NCBI RefSeq assembly: GCF_027474525.2
Contig: NZ_CP114882.2
Coordinates: forward strand, 2,852,001 to 2,916,000
Length of the DNA stretch: 64,000 nt
Direction: 5' to 3'
Source: Flavobacterium lacustre
GTDB taxonomy: Bacteria; Bacteroidota; Bacteroidia; Flavobacteriales; Flavobacteriaceae
Shown here piece after piece: positions 45,266 to 53,974 of this stretch; within the stretch, counting starts at the first letter, position 1; every line of letters begins with the position of its first letter. The translations under genes were made by a program, and so were the position numbers. The notes under the pieces are model-generated. The model was not told where the DNA came from. It saw only the letters and a program-made list of their open reading frames with translations, and did not search any database.

Positions 45266-45361
45266 ATTTCCGGTTTTCAACACAAAAAACAACATCTAAA
45301 AACAGGAATCAGCCGTTTTAAACAGTGCAGATTCTATTATATAAACTTTAAAAACAAAATT

Positions 45362-45556
45362 ATGAATCTCAAAAGAATCTTTGGCGCCCTACTTACTATT
45401 TTAGGAATTGGCGGACTTATTTATACAGCAGTAGTATTTACAGACACTTCAGGTGCTACAAAAGATGTGAAGGAATTAATCATTTATGGCATATTAGGGA
45501 TTGTATTTTTTATTTCGGGTATCAACTTAGTCAAAACTACAAAAGACGAATCATAA
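45362..45556 (+). CDS. Small two-helix membrane protein
   Basis: 64 residues. Helix one is IFGALLTILGIGGLIYTAVV and helix two is IIYGILGIVFFISGINLV, joined by a short polar loop (TDTSGATKDVKE). The N-terminal NLKRIFG is basic, as in inner-membrane proteins with cytosolic N-terminus. I recall similar small flavobacterial proteins but no function. It follows the acidic-protein gene by 96 bp. Confidence 0.7.
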   Translation: MNLKRIFGALLTILGIGGLIYTAVVFTDTSGATKDVKELIIYGILGIVFFISGINLVKTTKDES

Positions 45557-45666
45557 CGTTTTTTTAAGCTAATTGCATTTTAAATCTTGTTATAATAACA
45601 CGAAACAATGGCTTGGATATTAAGGCGATATTTAAATTAGTCCTCTAAAAACTAAATACTAAAATC

Positions 45667-45840
45667 ATGGAAAAAATAGAAAATAAAAACAATTACCCTT
45701 CAAAAAGTAATTGTAAAGTTGGGAAAATCACTTTGAAAAAAAAACTGAAAAAAGACAGTACAAATCATTCTATTGAACTTAAAGAAGAGGACTTCAAACT
45801 TTCAATTGATGAATTTGTAGAAGAAGATTCAAACCTATAA
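45667..45840 (+). CDS. Very small charged protein (57 residues)
   Basis: The frame starts MEKIENKNNYPSKSNCKVGK, continues with a lysine-rich middle (KKKLKKDSTNHS) and ends with an acidic tail (ELKEEDFKLSIDEFVEEDSN). The beginning resembles that of the acidic protein at 44915 (MENKNNNPKLN). The spacing, clear ATG and biased composition suggest a real gene, although no family is recognised. Confidence 0.5.
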   Translation: MEKIENKNNYPSKSNCKVGKITLKKKLKKDSTNHSIELKEEDFKLSIDEFVEEDSNL

Positions 45841-45874
45841 TACCACGAATAGTTTAATCCTAAATTAGTATTAA

Positions 45875-45975
45875 TTAACCCGTTGTGTGTAAGTATTTAA
45901 ATTGATTATTCTAGTATTTTCATTAAGAAAAATATAAAGAAAAATTGTTTTTAGTACTTACCTACAGCGGGTTAA
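45875..45975. repeat. 101-bp element with 21-bp imperfect inverted repeats
   Basis: Left arm TTAACCCGTTGTGTGTAAGTA (45875-45895) and right arm TACTTACCTACAGCGGGTTAA (45955-45975) are complementary in 18 of 21 positions and enclose 59 AT-rich bases. It lies between the 57-residue gene and the S3 promoter. It could be a miniature transposable element or a long RNA hairpin ending the upstream transcript. Confidence 0.5.
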
Positions 45976-46046
45976 TGACGTATTTTATTTAATTTTTATT
46001 TAATTTTTATTCAATTTGACAGTCAGTAGAATTACAGTTAAAATGT

Positions 46047-46110
46047 GTGAATCATACAACTTATTGCTAAAGTTATATAACATTTTTCATTTGGTTCTGG
46101 ATGACCTTTG
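46047..46110 (+). promoter_or_regulatory. Two-box stress promoter, site S3 (before OmpA/TSP3 gene)
   Basis: GTGAATCATACAACTT, then AAAGTTATATAAC ending at 46081, 24 nt, CTTTG at 46106-46110. This is one of the closest matches to the consensus. The ATG at 46136 follows 25 bp later. Confidence 0.75.
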
Positions 46111-46135
46111 TTTAAATAATTTAACATAAAACAAA

Positions 46136-47590
46136 ATGAAAAAATTACTATTATTATGTACTTGCTTAGCATTTACATTTATTGTAAAAGCACAGACCGA
46201 AGACAAAAAATGGAATATTGGTCTTCATACTGGTGTTACACAATATCAGGGAGATCTGGGAAATAATTTCTATAAAACCGACAAAGCTTTCTACGGATTT
46301 GGAGGATTATCTGTTTCTAGATATTTAGGGCGCCATTTTGATGCCAATTTATTGTTAACCAAAGGAACAATAGGTTATAATGGTACAACTGGAGGTTTCA
46401 AAAGCGATTTTAATGCAGCTTCATTCAATCTTAGGTTTAATATTTTAGGACCTGAAAATGCAGTAAGACCTTTTGTATTTGCTGGTGTTGGAGCTATTTT
46501 ATTTGATAATGATTTAAATTTTGATCAAGACAGAATCGATTATGCTCTACCAACTGCGGGTGGTGGGATCAATTTTAGATTAAGTCCTGTAATCAATCTT
46601 AACTTGCAAGAAACATTCAGTTTTTCGAATATAGACAGAAGAGATGGAATCGATGTTGGAGAAAAAGATGCTTACTTATCACATATGGTGGGTTTAACAT
46701 TTAATTTTGGTGCCAAAAATGACGCTGATAATGATGGTGTTTCTGACTCTAAAGACAATTGTCCTGATACTCCTGCCGGAGTTGCTGTAGACAAAAAAGG
46801 ATGTCCATTAGACAGAGATAATGACGGTGTCGCAGATTATTTAGACACTTGTCCTGATGCTGCCGGAACTGCTGCCTTAAACGGTTGTCCAGACCGTGAT
46901 AATGATGGTGTTGCCGATCAATTAGACAAATGCCCGGATACTGCCGGAACAATCGCACTTAACGGTTGTCCAGATACTGATGGAGACGGAGTTGCAGATA
47001 TAAATGATAAATGTCCTGATACAAAAACAGGATACAAAGTAGATGCCAGCGGTTGTCCTATGGATAATGATAAAGATGGTACTATAAATGATGAAGACCG
47101 TTGTCCGGATATTGCAGGACCAATGAGTTTAAAAGGATGTCCTGATACTGACGGAGATGGTGTAGCGGATATCGATGACCGTTGTCCTACTCAAAAAGGA
47201 ACAATGGCAAACAAAGGTTGTCCGGATATTACTCCAAAAGATGCAAAACGTATTACTTATATCGGTAGCAAAATCTTTTTCGAAAATGCAAGTGATAAAC
47301 TTAAAGTAGGTTCTCTAGTTCAATTAGACGAATTATCTGCGATATTAAATCGTTATGAAGGAGCTAATTTAGTAATAGAAGGTCACGCAGACAGCAACGG
47401 AAACGATGCTTACAATTTAAATCTATCTCAAAAACGTACAGAGTCTGTTAAAGAATATTTAGCAAGCAAAGGAGTTTCAGAATCTAGATTGACTGCTGTA
47501 GGATATGGAGAAAGTAAACCAATTGCTTCTAACAAAACGTCTTTAGGTCGTGCTAAAAACAGAAGAGTAGAATTAAAAACATCGTACTAA
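46136..47590 (+). CDS. OmpA-family outer-membrane protein with thrombospondin type 3 repeats
   Basis: 484 residues. A signal peptide ending at IVKAQ is followed by an eight-stranded beta-barrel-like part (about 25-190, WNIGLHTGVTQYQGDLGNNF). Next is a calcium-binding TSP3 linker with repeated DADNDGVSDSKDNCPDTPAG-type units (about 195-365). The C-terminal OmpA domain (about 370-484) binds peptidoglycan: KIFFENASDKLK, VIEGHADSNGNDAYNLNLSQ, KRTESVKEYL, NRRVELK. It tethers the outer membrane to the cell wall. It has promoter S3 and a downstream terminator, so it is a single-gene unit. Confidence 0.95.
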   Translation: MKKLLLLCTCLAFTFIVKAQTEDKKWNIGLHTGVTQYQGDLGNNFYKTDKAFYGFGGLSVSRYLGRHFDANLLLTKGTIGYNGTTGGFKSDFNAASFNLRFNILGPENAVRPFVFAGVGAILFDNDLNFDQDRIDYALPTAGGGINFRLSPVINLNLQETFSFSNIDRRDGIDVGEKDAYLSHMVGLTFNFGAKNDADNDGVSDSKDNCPDTPAGVAVDKKGCPLDRDNDGVADYLDTCPDAAGTAALNGCPDRDNDGVADQLDKCPDTAGTIALNGCPDTDGDGVADINDKCPDTKTGYKVDASGCPMDNDKDGTINDEDRCPDIAGPMSLKGCPDTDGDGVADIDDRCPTQKGTMANKGCPDITPKDAKRITYIGSKIFFENASDKLKVGSLVQLDELSAILNRYEGANLVIEGHADSNGNDAYNLNLSQKRTESVKEYLASKGVSESRLTAVGYGESKPIASNKTSLGRAKNRRVELKTSY

Positions 47591-47635
47591 TACGAATCGA
47601 TTAGGTTGGGTTATTTTTTTTAAATTTGGGTGAAG

Positions 47636-47662
47636 AGGGCTGTTGATTTCAACAGCCCTTTT
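47636..47662 (+). terminator. Intrinsic terminator of the OmpA gene
   Basis: AGGGCTGTTGA pairs with TCAACAGCCCT around a tight loop and is followed by TTTTC. It lies about 45 bp past the stop codon. Confidence 0.8.
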
Positions 47663-47746
47663 CTTATGCCTTAACTTCTGAGGATTTAGTATCTAAAATT
47701 TCGATAAAGACATCTGATAATCGATTTTTTACTACCAATAGAAAAC

Positions 47747-47809
47747 GTAAATATTACAACTTATCCGTAAAGTTATATAACAGTTTCAGCCGTAAAAAAA
47801 GCATCTTTA
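47747..47809 (+). promoter_or_regulatory. Two-box stress promoter, site S4 (before YihY gene)
   Basis: GTAAATATTACAACTT, then AAAGTTATATAAC ending at 47781, 23 nt, CTTTA at 47805-47809. The ATG at 47855 follows about 45 bp later. Confidence 0.7.
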
Positions 47810-47854
47810 TACAATTATAAAAACATTAGAATCAGAATCTTAAAAAAGTACCAA

Positions 47855-48754
47855 ATGCAGTTCCAAGTAAAGGATTTAGGCTTATTATTAAACAATACCT
47901 ATCAAGAATGGAGTGACAAAGATCCATTCAGACAAAGTGCTGTTATTGCTTATTATGCTATTTTTAGTATTCCTGGATTATTAGTGTTAATCATTGCAAT
48001 TGCTGGATATTTCTTTGGAAAAGACACTGTAAACCATGAGATTTTAGGTCAAATAGCAACTACCATGGGAGCAGAAACGGCTACTCAAGTTGGAGAAATA
48101 TTAACCAAATCGAGTGAATCCAAATCTAATGTTTGGAATACCATTATTGGAGCAGTCATTTTGTTAGTCGGAGCGACCGGAGTTTTTGTTGAATTACAAA
48201 AATCATTAAACTACATTTGGCATGTAACCGTAAGTACCGAAAAAGGGATTTTACCCATTCTCAAAGCTAGACTTTTTTCGTTTGGATTAATTTTGGCAAT
48301 CGCTTTTTTATTAATTATTTCCTTGGTCATTTCAACCGCTTTGGCCGCTTTTAGCAATTGGTTCAAAGTAGATACCTCTTCCTTTGTATTAATTGTTTTT
48401 AATGTGCTCAATTTTATATTTTCTTTGGCCGTATTATCGGCTCTATTTGCTTTAATTTTCAAGATTTTACCGGATGCCAAAATAAAATGGAAACATGTTT
48501 GGCTAGGATCTATTGTTACCGGAATCCTCTTTACGATAGGTAAAACAGGACTTGCTTTTTATTTTGGTAAAGCAGAACCAGCCTCAATTTATGGCGCCGC
48601 AGGTTCTATCATACTAATTTTGCTGTGGGTTTCATATTCGTCTATGATTCTTTTTTTTGGAGCAGAATTTACAGCTGTTTATGCAAAAATGTATTCAGGA
48701 ACTATTCCACCAAACGAAATTGCCGAAAAAATTATTCCACAAAAGAGCGCATAA
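47855..48754 (+). CDS. YihY/virulence-factor BrkB family membrane protein
   Basis: 299 residues. Family signatures are DPFRQSAVIAYYAIFSIPGL near the first helix, GATGVFVELQKSLNYIWHV in the middle, and the C-terminal GAAGSIILILLWVSYSSMIL then FFGAEFTAVYAKMY. About six membrane helices are visible. The biochemical function of this family is not settled; it is an inner-membrane protein, at one time misassigned as RNase BN. The gene follows site S4. The nnrD gene comes 98 bp later on the same strand. Confidence 0.9.
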   Translation: MQFQVKDLGLLLNNTYQEWSDKDPFRQSAVIAYYAIFSIPGLLVLIIAIAGYFFGKDTVNHEILGQIATTMGAETATQVGEILTKSSESKSNVWNTIIGAVILLVGATGVFVELQKSLNYIWHVTVSTEKGILPILKARLFSFGLILAIAFLLIISLVISTALAAFSNWFKVDTSSFVLIVFNVLNFIFSLAVLSALFALIFKILPDAKIKWKHVWLGSIVTGILFTIGKTGLAFYFGKAEPASIYGAAGSIILILLWVSYSSMILFFGAEFTAVYAKMYSGTIPPNEIAEKIIPQKSA

Positions 48755-48852
48755 ATCATCTTTGATAATAAATAGCTTTAATCATTTGGCAAAATAATTC
48801 GTACATTCAATTTAATGCAATATATTTATGGTAATTTTTGTTTGATACCAAT

Positions 48853-49677
48853 ATGAAAGCACTGTCTAAAAGTTATATCAAAAGTATATTAAAACCCAGG
48901 GAAGCATCCTCACACAAAGGGATTCATGGTCATGCCTTATTAATAGCGGGTTCCAAAGGTTTTATGGGATCTTCGGTAATTGCTTCAAGAGCTTGTTTGC
49001 GTTCTGGAGCTGGGTTATTAACGGTAAACATACCCGAAGAAGAGCGCTTTATTTTACAAACCGCTATTCCGGAAGCCATGCTCGTAATGCGTGAAAATAC
49101 AATAAGTGATTTGAATAATTTTTCCGCCATAGGAATTGGACCAGGCTTAGGAACTGGTAAAGAATCCGAAGAAATTCTAGTTAGCGTTTTGAATGATTTT
49201 AATAAACGAATCCTATTAGATGCAGATGCTTTAAATTGTATTTCATCCAATAAATCTCTTTTGGAGAAAATCCCAAAAGAAACCATAATCACCCCACATC
49301 CAAAAGAATTTGATCGTCTTTTTGGGACACACAAGGACAATAATGAACGGATGAATACCGCCATCCAAAAATCTAAAGAACTTAAAATAACAATCGTCTT
49401 AAAAGGACACCATACCCTGATTACATATAACGGTGATACTTTTTATAATACAACCGGCAATGCTGGTTTAGCAAAAGGAGGCTCTGGTGACGCTCTCACA
49501 GGAATTATTCTTTCTTTTTTGGCGCAAGGTTACGACCCTTTTGGTGCTGCAAAATTAGGCGTTTACTTGCATGGATTTGCAGCCGATCTTACTTTGAAAA
49601 ATCAAAGTATGGAAAGTATGCTCATTACAGATGTCATAGAATCATTAGGCAAGGCACTAAAAAAGACAATGGAATAA
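48853..49677 (+). CDS. nnrD: ADP-dependent NAD(P)H-hydrate dehydratase
   Basis: About 274 residues from the ATG at 48853; the TTG at 48838 adds five unlikely residues. Ribokinase-like fold with HKGIHGHALLIAGSKGFMGS, RACLRSGAGLLTVNIPEEE, GIGPGLGTGKESEEI, IITPHPKEFDRLFG and the catalytic GNAGLAKGGSGDALTGIIL (Asp in GSGD). It converts S-NAD(P)H hydrate back to NAD(P)H in the cytoplasm. Many bacteria fuse it to the epimerase NnrE; here only the dehydratase is present. Its place among stress genes agrees with repair of heat- or acid-damaged cofactors. Confidence 0.92.
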   Translation: MKALSKSYIKSILKPREASSHKGIHGHALLIAGSKGFMGSSVIASRACLRSGAGLLTVNIPEEERFILQTAIPEAMLVMRENTISDLNNFSAIGIGPGLGTGKESEEILVSVLNDFNKRILLDADALNCISSNKSLLEKIPKETIITPHPKEFDRLFGTHKDNNERMNTAIQKSKELKITIVLKGHHTLITYNGDTFYNTTGNAGLAKGGSGDALTGIILSFLAQGYDPFGAAKLGVYLHGFAADLTLKNQSMESMLITDVIESLGKALKKTME

Positions 49678-49802
49678 TCTTCAAAAATTGCCACATTAAA
49701 CCACATTTGCCACTAATATAAACCTACTTACTTTCCTGCTGTTTTTTCATGAAAATACTTCTCATGAAACAGATTCCTTTTTGATTTTTTTATTCAAAAG
49801 GT

Positions 49803-49866
49803 AGGAATTATATAAGTTTTACTTAAAGTTTTATAACAGAGACTGAGTTAATCTTCACCACCTTTA
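49803..49866 (+). promoter_or_regulatory. Two-box stress promoter, site S5 (before lipoprotein gene)
   Basis: AGGAATTATATAAGTT, then AAAGTTTTATAAC ending at 49837, 24 nt, CTTTA at 49862-49866. The ATG at 49895 follows 28 bp later. Confidence 0.65.
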
Positions 49867-49894
49867 TAGGACAATAATTTAAATAAAAAACAAA

Positions 49895-50332
49895 ATGATT
49901 CCCTTCAATTCAATGACAAAAAAATTACTTTTAGGTCTATTTTTTTCTACCCTAATCTTCTCATTTACATCTTGTGCCAAAAAAGTTTCGTTTCAAACTT
50001 CCTCTGTAGTTCCTGCAGCCAGAGGTCATGTTAAAGTAAAGAAAGACGCTAATAAAAATTATCAGATTCAAATAAAAATAAATGATTTGGCCGAAGTTGA
50101 TCGTTTACAAAATGCAAATAAAGCCTATGTGGTTTGGATGGAAACTGATGATTCAATGATAAAAAACATTGGACAAATAAAAAGTGACAGTGGTTTTTTA
50201 TCTTCAAAATTAAAAGCTTCTTTTGAAACAGTTACTTCCTTTAAACCCGAAAAAATATTCATTACAGCCGAGGATAATGCAGATGTACAATACCCAAACA
50301 ATCAAGTTGTTTTAACCACAAAAGATTTTTAA
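49895..50332 (+). CDS. Small lipoprotein of unknown function
   Basis: 145 residues (139 if started at 49913, directly before the signal). The lipobox is FSFTSC. The mature part has an Ig-like or beta-sandwich look: RGHVKVKKDANKNYQIQIKI, KAYVVWMETDDSMIKNIGQI, KPEKIFITAEDNADVQYPNN. The last segment, ending in QVVLTTK, resembles anti-sigma-factor-associated or cell-surface domains in pattern only, so no family is claimed. It has its own S5 promoter and a terminator. Confidence 0.72.
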   Translation: MIPFNSMTKKLLLGLFFSTLIFSFTSCAKKVSFQTSSVVPAARGHVKVKKDANKNYQIQIKINDLAEVDRLQNANKAYVVWMETDDSMIKNIGQIKSDSGFLSSKLKASFETVTSFKPEKIFITAEDNADVQYPNNQVVLTTKDF

Positions 50333-50370
50333 TTAAAAAAGGGCACTCACTACAAAGTATTTCCTTTATA

Positions 50371-50410
50371 AATCTATTAAGTTCTTTAAGAGCTTAGTAG
50401 ATTTTTTTTT
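50371..50410 (+). terminator. Intrinsic terminator after the lipoprotein gene
   Basis: AATCTATTAAG pairs with CTTAGTAGATT (one mismatch as G-T) and nine T follow directly. Confidence 0.75.
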
Positions 50411-50462
50411 GTTTATCTCCTAATTTGAACCAAATCCATTTTTATTTCACAATTGGAAATCC

Positions 50463-50526
50463 GTGAATGATATAACTTTTTCGAAAATTTATGTAACACT
50501 TCTTACCAACATAGGTTCCATCTTTA
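50463..50526 (+). promoter_or_regulatory. Two-box stress promoter, site S6 (before DUF2383 gene)
   Basis: GTGAATGATATAACTT, then AAATTTATGTAAC ending at 50497, 24 nt, CTTTA at 50522-50526. The ATG at 50583 follows. The same transcript could continue into the MlaEFD genes, 28 bp after the DUF2383 stop codon. Confidence 0.7.
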
Positions 50527-50582
50527 CCATTTACAATTTTAATTTTCTTGAATTGTATTTGTGCTAATTTAAATTAAAAAAA

Positions 50583-51050
50583 ATGAATACAGAAAAATCA
50601 ATTGATGTGTTAAACAATCTTATCGAAATTAATGATGAAAGATTAGATGGCTATGAAACCGCTTCAAAAGTAACCTATGAATCGGATTTAATTAGTCTCT
50701 TTTTTGAATTTCAGGAAAAAAGTCAAAAACACAAAGAAGAATTAATTGTAGAAATCAAAAAATTAGGAGGAAAACCAATTAAGAAAACAAAAAAAGCAAG
50801 TCGCTTATATAAATTTTGGAATGACATCAAAACAGCCCTTGTGGACAAAGACCGGGAAGATATTTTGAGCATTTGCGAATACGATGACGATAAAACCTTT
50901 AGGTCTTACAGAACTATTTTGAAAGATAATTTTGATTTTTTAAATCAAGAATTACTCACCAAATTAAAAGCTCAGCAACACGCTATAAAACTTGACCACG
51001 ATAGAGTAAAAAATCTAAGAGACAGCATATTAAATCATGAATCTAAATAA
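50583..51050 (+). CDS. PA2169-type four-helix-bundle protein (DUF2383)
   Basis: 155 residues, all alpha-helical, no signal. Segments such as SIDVLNNLIEINDERLDGYE, FFEFQEKSQKHKEELIVEI and LKAQQHAIKLDHDRVKNLRD give the ferritin-like four-helix pattern of DUF2383. Family members occur with stress proteins such as CsbD and YtxH and are thought to act in stress tolerance, but no enzymatic role is established. The acidic/His positions could bind metal. It is the first gene after S6. Confidence 0.85.
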   Translation: MNTEKSIDVLNNLIEINDERLDGYETASKVTYESDLISLFFEFQEKSQKHKEELIVEIKKLGGKPIKKTKKASRLYKFWNDIKTALVDKDREDILSICEYDDDKTFRSYRTILKDNFDFLNQELLTKLKAQQHAIKLDHDRVKNLRDSILNHESK

Positions 51051-51078
51051 AATCACCGATTAATAAAACAGTATAATT

Positions 51079-51867
51079 ATGACTTTATTACCCCTGAAAA
51101 ATCCTGTTTTAATTCCTTATTTAAAAAATATTTTTAATGATGTAGGGAATATTACCTTGTTTACAGTGCGATTTTTCAAAGAAGTCGTAAGGCCTCCTTA
51201 TGAAATCAAAGAATTTTTCAAGCAATGTTATACGATTGGCTATAAATCTTTACCATTAGTAACCATTACCGGTTTTATTATGGGACTGGTATTAACGCTT
51301 CAGTCAAGACCTACTTTGGCAAAGTTTGGTGCAGAATCCTGGCTTCCGGGCATGGTTGCACTTTCCTTAATCAGAGAAATTGCACCAGTAATTACAGCAT
51401 TGATTTGTGCCGGAAAAGTATCTTCAGGAATCGGAGCTGAACTGGGTTCTATGAAAGTAACGGAACAAATTGACGCCATGGAAGTGGCTGCCATTAATCC
51501 GTTCAAGTATTTAGTAGTTACCCGGATTTTGGCCACCACATTAATGGTTCCCGTTTTAGTAATCTATGCCGATGCCGTTGGTATTTATGGCGGTTATATG
51601 GGAATCAATATTCATAATGAAGTAAACCTGTTTCGCTACTTTTCGCAAGTTGGGGAATCCATTACTTTTTTAGATATTTTTCCTGCAATCATCAAAACTT
51701 TTTTCTTTGGTTTCTTCATCGGAATGATTGGTTGTTATAAAGGATTTACAGCAGATAATGGAACTGCAAGCGTAGGAAAAGCTGCAAATTCGGCCGTTGT
51801 AACTGCTTCGCTTACCATTTTTATAATAGATATGTTGGCGGTACAAGTAACCGACTTACTTTTTTAA
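51079..51867 (+). CDS. mlaE: MlaE-family ABC transporter permease
   Basis: 262 residues. Family hallmarks are SLPLVTITGFIMGLVLTLQS, ALSLIREIAPVITALICAGK, SGIGAELGSMKVTEQIDAME and FFGFFIGMIGCYKGFTADNG. Five to six membrane helices are visible. With the ATPase and MCE protein downstream it forms an Mla-type complex that moves phospholipids between inner and outer membranes. The ATPase gene starts 2 bp after its stop. Independent MlaB and MlaC genes are absent from this locus, which is common in Bacteroidota. Confidence 0.93.
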   Translation: MTLLPLKNPVLIPYLKNIFNDVGNITLFTVRFFKEVVRPPYEIKEFFKQCYTIGYKSLPLVTITGFIMGLVLTLQSRPTLAKFGAESWLPGMVALSLIREIAPVITALICAGKVSSGIGAELGSMKVTEQIDAMEVAAINPFKYLVVTRILATTLMVPVLVIYADAVGIYGGYMGINIHNEVNLFRYFSQVGESITFLDIFPAIIKTFFFGFFIGMIGCYKGFTADNGTASVGKAANSAVVTASLTIFIIDMLAVQVTDLLF

Positions 51868-51869
51868 AA

Positions 51870-52646
51870 ATGATACAAGAAAAAATAAATATAGAAAAAA
51901 ACACTGCATCTGATTCAGAAGTACCAGTTATCGTAATCAAGGATTTATATAAATCATTTGGAAAAAATGCTGTCTTAAAAGGAGTTAATCTCACCGTTAA
52001 TAAAGGAGAAAACTTAGTTATTCTGGGAAGATCAGGTTCTGGCAAATCAATTGCTATAAAATGCATCGTAGGATTAGTGATTCCAGATCAAGGAGAAATT
52101 AACGTTTTGGGTACCGATATCACAAAACTCAGCAATCATGAACTAAATACAATTCGGGTTAGAATCGGTTTTTTGTTCCAAAGTGCTGCTCTATATGACT
52201 CCATGAGCGTTCGTGAAAACCTGATGTTTATATTGAGGCGTCATGCTACGGATTTGTCTTCGGAAGAATTAGAAACCGAAGTATTGCAAGCACTCGAAAA
52301 CGTGGGCTTAGCCGAAGCTATTGATAAAATGCCTTCTGAATTATCTGGAGGAATGCGCAAAAGAATTGGTTTAGCAAGAACATTGATCCTAAAACCGGAA
52401 ATCATATTGTATGATGAACCCACAACAGGATTAGACAGCATTACCTCAAGAGAAATCAGCGAATTGATGTTAGACATTCAAAAGAAAAACAAAACCACTT
52501 CAATCATCATTACCCATGATATGGAATGTGCTAAACTAACGGGTAACCGAATTGTAATCCTAAAAGACGGTGTAATTCATGCCGAAGGAAGTTACGAAAC
52601 ATTAGAAAAAAGTGACGACGATTGGGTACGCTCTTTTTTCATTTAA
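51870..52646 (+). CDS. mlaF: MlaF-type ABC transporter ATPase
   Basis: 258 residues. Walker A GRSGSGKS is at residues 53-60, the ABC signature LSGGMRKRIGLARTL near 153, Walker B IILYDEPTTGLDS near 173, and the switch His in IITHDMECAK near 212. The GGMRKR form of the signature is typical of MlaF/Ttg2A proteins. It energises the MlaE permease for lipid transport. It lies in tight linkage between the permease and the MCE gene. Confidence 0.94.
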   Translation: MIQEKINIEKNTASDSEVPVIVIKDLYKSFGKNAVLKGVNLTVNKGENLVILGRSGSGKSIAIKCIVGLVIPDQGEINVLGTDITKLSNHELNTIRVRIGFLFQSAALYDSMSVRENLMFILRRHATDLSSEELETEVLQALENVGLAEAIDKMPSELSGGMRKRIGLARTLILKPEIILYDEPTTGLDSITSREISELMLDIQKKNKTTSIIITHDMECAKLTGNRIVILKDGVIHAEGSYETLEKSDDDWVRSFFI

Positions 52647-52669
52647 TCAAATTACAAAAACATAAAATC

Positions 52670-53578
52670 ATGGATAAAGAATCTGGTTATACCTGGAAAT
52701 TAGGAATGTTTGTACTCATTGGATTAGTACTTTTTGCTTTCACGATTTATTATGTCGGGATGCAGAAAAACCTGTTTGGTTCCACGTTCCGATTGAAATC
52801 TAATTTCAAAAATGTAAGCGGATTAGAAGTTGGAAACAATGTGCGTTTTTCGGGAATAAATGTGGGAACGGTTAGTGAAATCGAATTAATTACCGATTCT
52901 TCTGTAGTCGTAAATTTATTAATAAAAGACGATGTGCAACAATTTATTAAAACCGATGCTACAGCCAGCATAGGATCAGACGGATTAATGGGTGATAAAG
53001 TACTTACTATTTCACCTGGAATTAATTCCAGAAATACCGTAAAAGATAATGATCAAATAGCCTCAAAAGCACCAATAGACATGGAAGATGTTATGGTGAG
53101 CATCAAGAAAAGTGTCGATAATGCCAGTATAATTACGGGACAAATTGCAGAGTTCAGTTATAAAATGAATCATGGAAACGGTACGCTTTCTAAATTGATT
53201 TCGGATGAAGAATTTGCAAAAAGTTTAAAAAATACCCTAAGCAATTTAGAAAACAGTTCGAATGAATTTGCACATTTTACCAACAAAATGAACAATGGAA
53301 AAGGCGCCTTGTCTAAATTAGTGACCGATGAAAAAATGGGCAAAATGATTGATTCTACTCTTACCAATGTCAAAACAGGAACCGATGGACTCAATGAAGT
53401 TATCGAAGCCGCCAAACATAATTTTCTATTAAGAGGCTATTTCAATAAAAAGAAAAAAGCTGAAGAGAAAAAACAAGATGAACTGGATAATCAAGAAGAA
53501 TCAGAAATGAAAACTGATTTAAAATTCAATGAAGAAGAAGAAAAAAAGGCAACAATAAAAAAAGAAGCACAGCCATAA
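52670..53578 (+). CDS. mlaD: MCE-domain protein (MlaD-like)
   Basis: About 302 residues from the ATG at 52670; the longer frame from 52622 overlaps the ATPase gene and lacks support. One membrane helix (LGMFVLIGLVLFAFTIYYVG, about 11-30) anchors the protein. The MCE domain follows (about 35-115: GSTFRLKSNFKNVSGLEVGN, VRFSGINVGTVSEIEL). A long helical part and a charged Lys/Glu-rich tail end it. Such proteins form hexameric lipid channels in the periplasm. The highly charged C-terminus is longer than in E. coli MlaD. Confidence 0.9.
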   Translation: MDKESGYTWKLGMFVLIGLVLFAFTIYYVGMQKNLFGSTFRLKSNFKNVSGLEVGNNVRFSGINVGTVSEIELITDSSVVVNLLIKDDVQQFIKTDATASIGSDGLMGDKVLTISPGINSRNTVKDNDQIASKAPIDMEDVMVSIKKSVDNASIITGQIAEFSYKMNHGNGTLSKLISDEEFAKSLKNTLSNLENSSNEFAHFTNKMNNGKGALSKLVTDEKMGKMIDSTLTNVKTGTDGLNEVIEAAKHNFLLRGYFNKKKKAEEKKQDELDNQEESEMKTDLKFNEEEEKKATIKKEAQP

Positions 53579-53636
53579 AACCTGTCTTTTAATTAAAAAA
53601 AATGATTCGTTTAACCGTTATTAATCCTAAATTATT

Positions 53637-53849
53637 ATGAAAACCGAAAAAGAAATAGAGGATGCAATTCTGAAAATTACGATGAAAATCCAAAACCAAT
53701 ATCCTGAATTATCAAAATACCTGGCAGAAATGCCCGTTACAGTTCCAGATGTAAAAACCCCTGAAATAAATATCAAAAACCTGCAGGAATATTACAACTC
53801 ATTACTTGCATTATTAAATAAATACGCGCCTAATCACGATAAAAATTAA
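53637..53849 (+). CDS. Small conserved hypothetical protein
   Basis: 70 residues, soluble, mostly helical: EKEIEDAILKITMKIQNQYP, ELSKYLAEMPVTVPD, LQEYYNSLLALLNKY. I recall similar short proteins from Flavobacterium near stress genes, with no known function. It lies 58 bp after the MCE gene on the same strand and may belong to that transcript. Confidence 0.65.
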   Translation: MKTEKEIEDAILKITMKIQNQYPELSKYLAEMPVTVPDVKTPEINIKNLQEYYNSLLALLNKYAPNHDKN

Positions 53850-53874
53850 AAAGGAATCGGAACATTGACAAACA

Positions 53875-53938
53875 GTAAATGATATAATATTTATCAAAAG
53901 TTATGTAACATATTCTAAGCAAAAACAATTGAACTTTG
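53875..53938 (+). promoter_or_regulatory. Two-box stress promoter, site S7 (before csbD)
   Basis: GTAAATGATATAATAT, then AAAGTTATGTAAC ending at 53909, 24 nt, CTTTG at 53934-53938. The ATG at 53975 follows 36 bp later. Confidence 0.7.
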
Positions 53939-53974
53939 TAAAGTAAAAACTATTTCATATTAAAATATAAAAAG

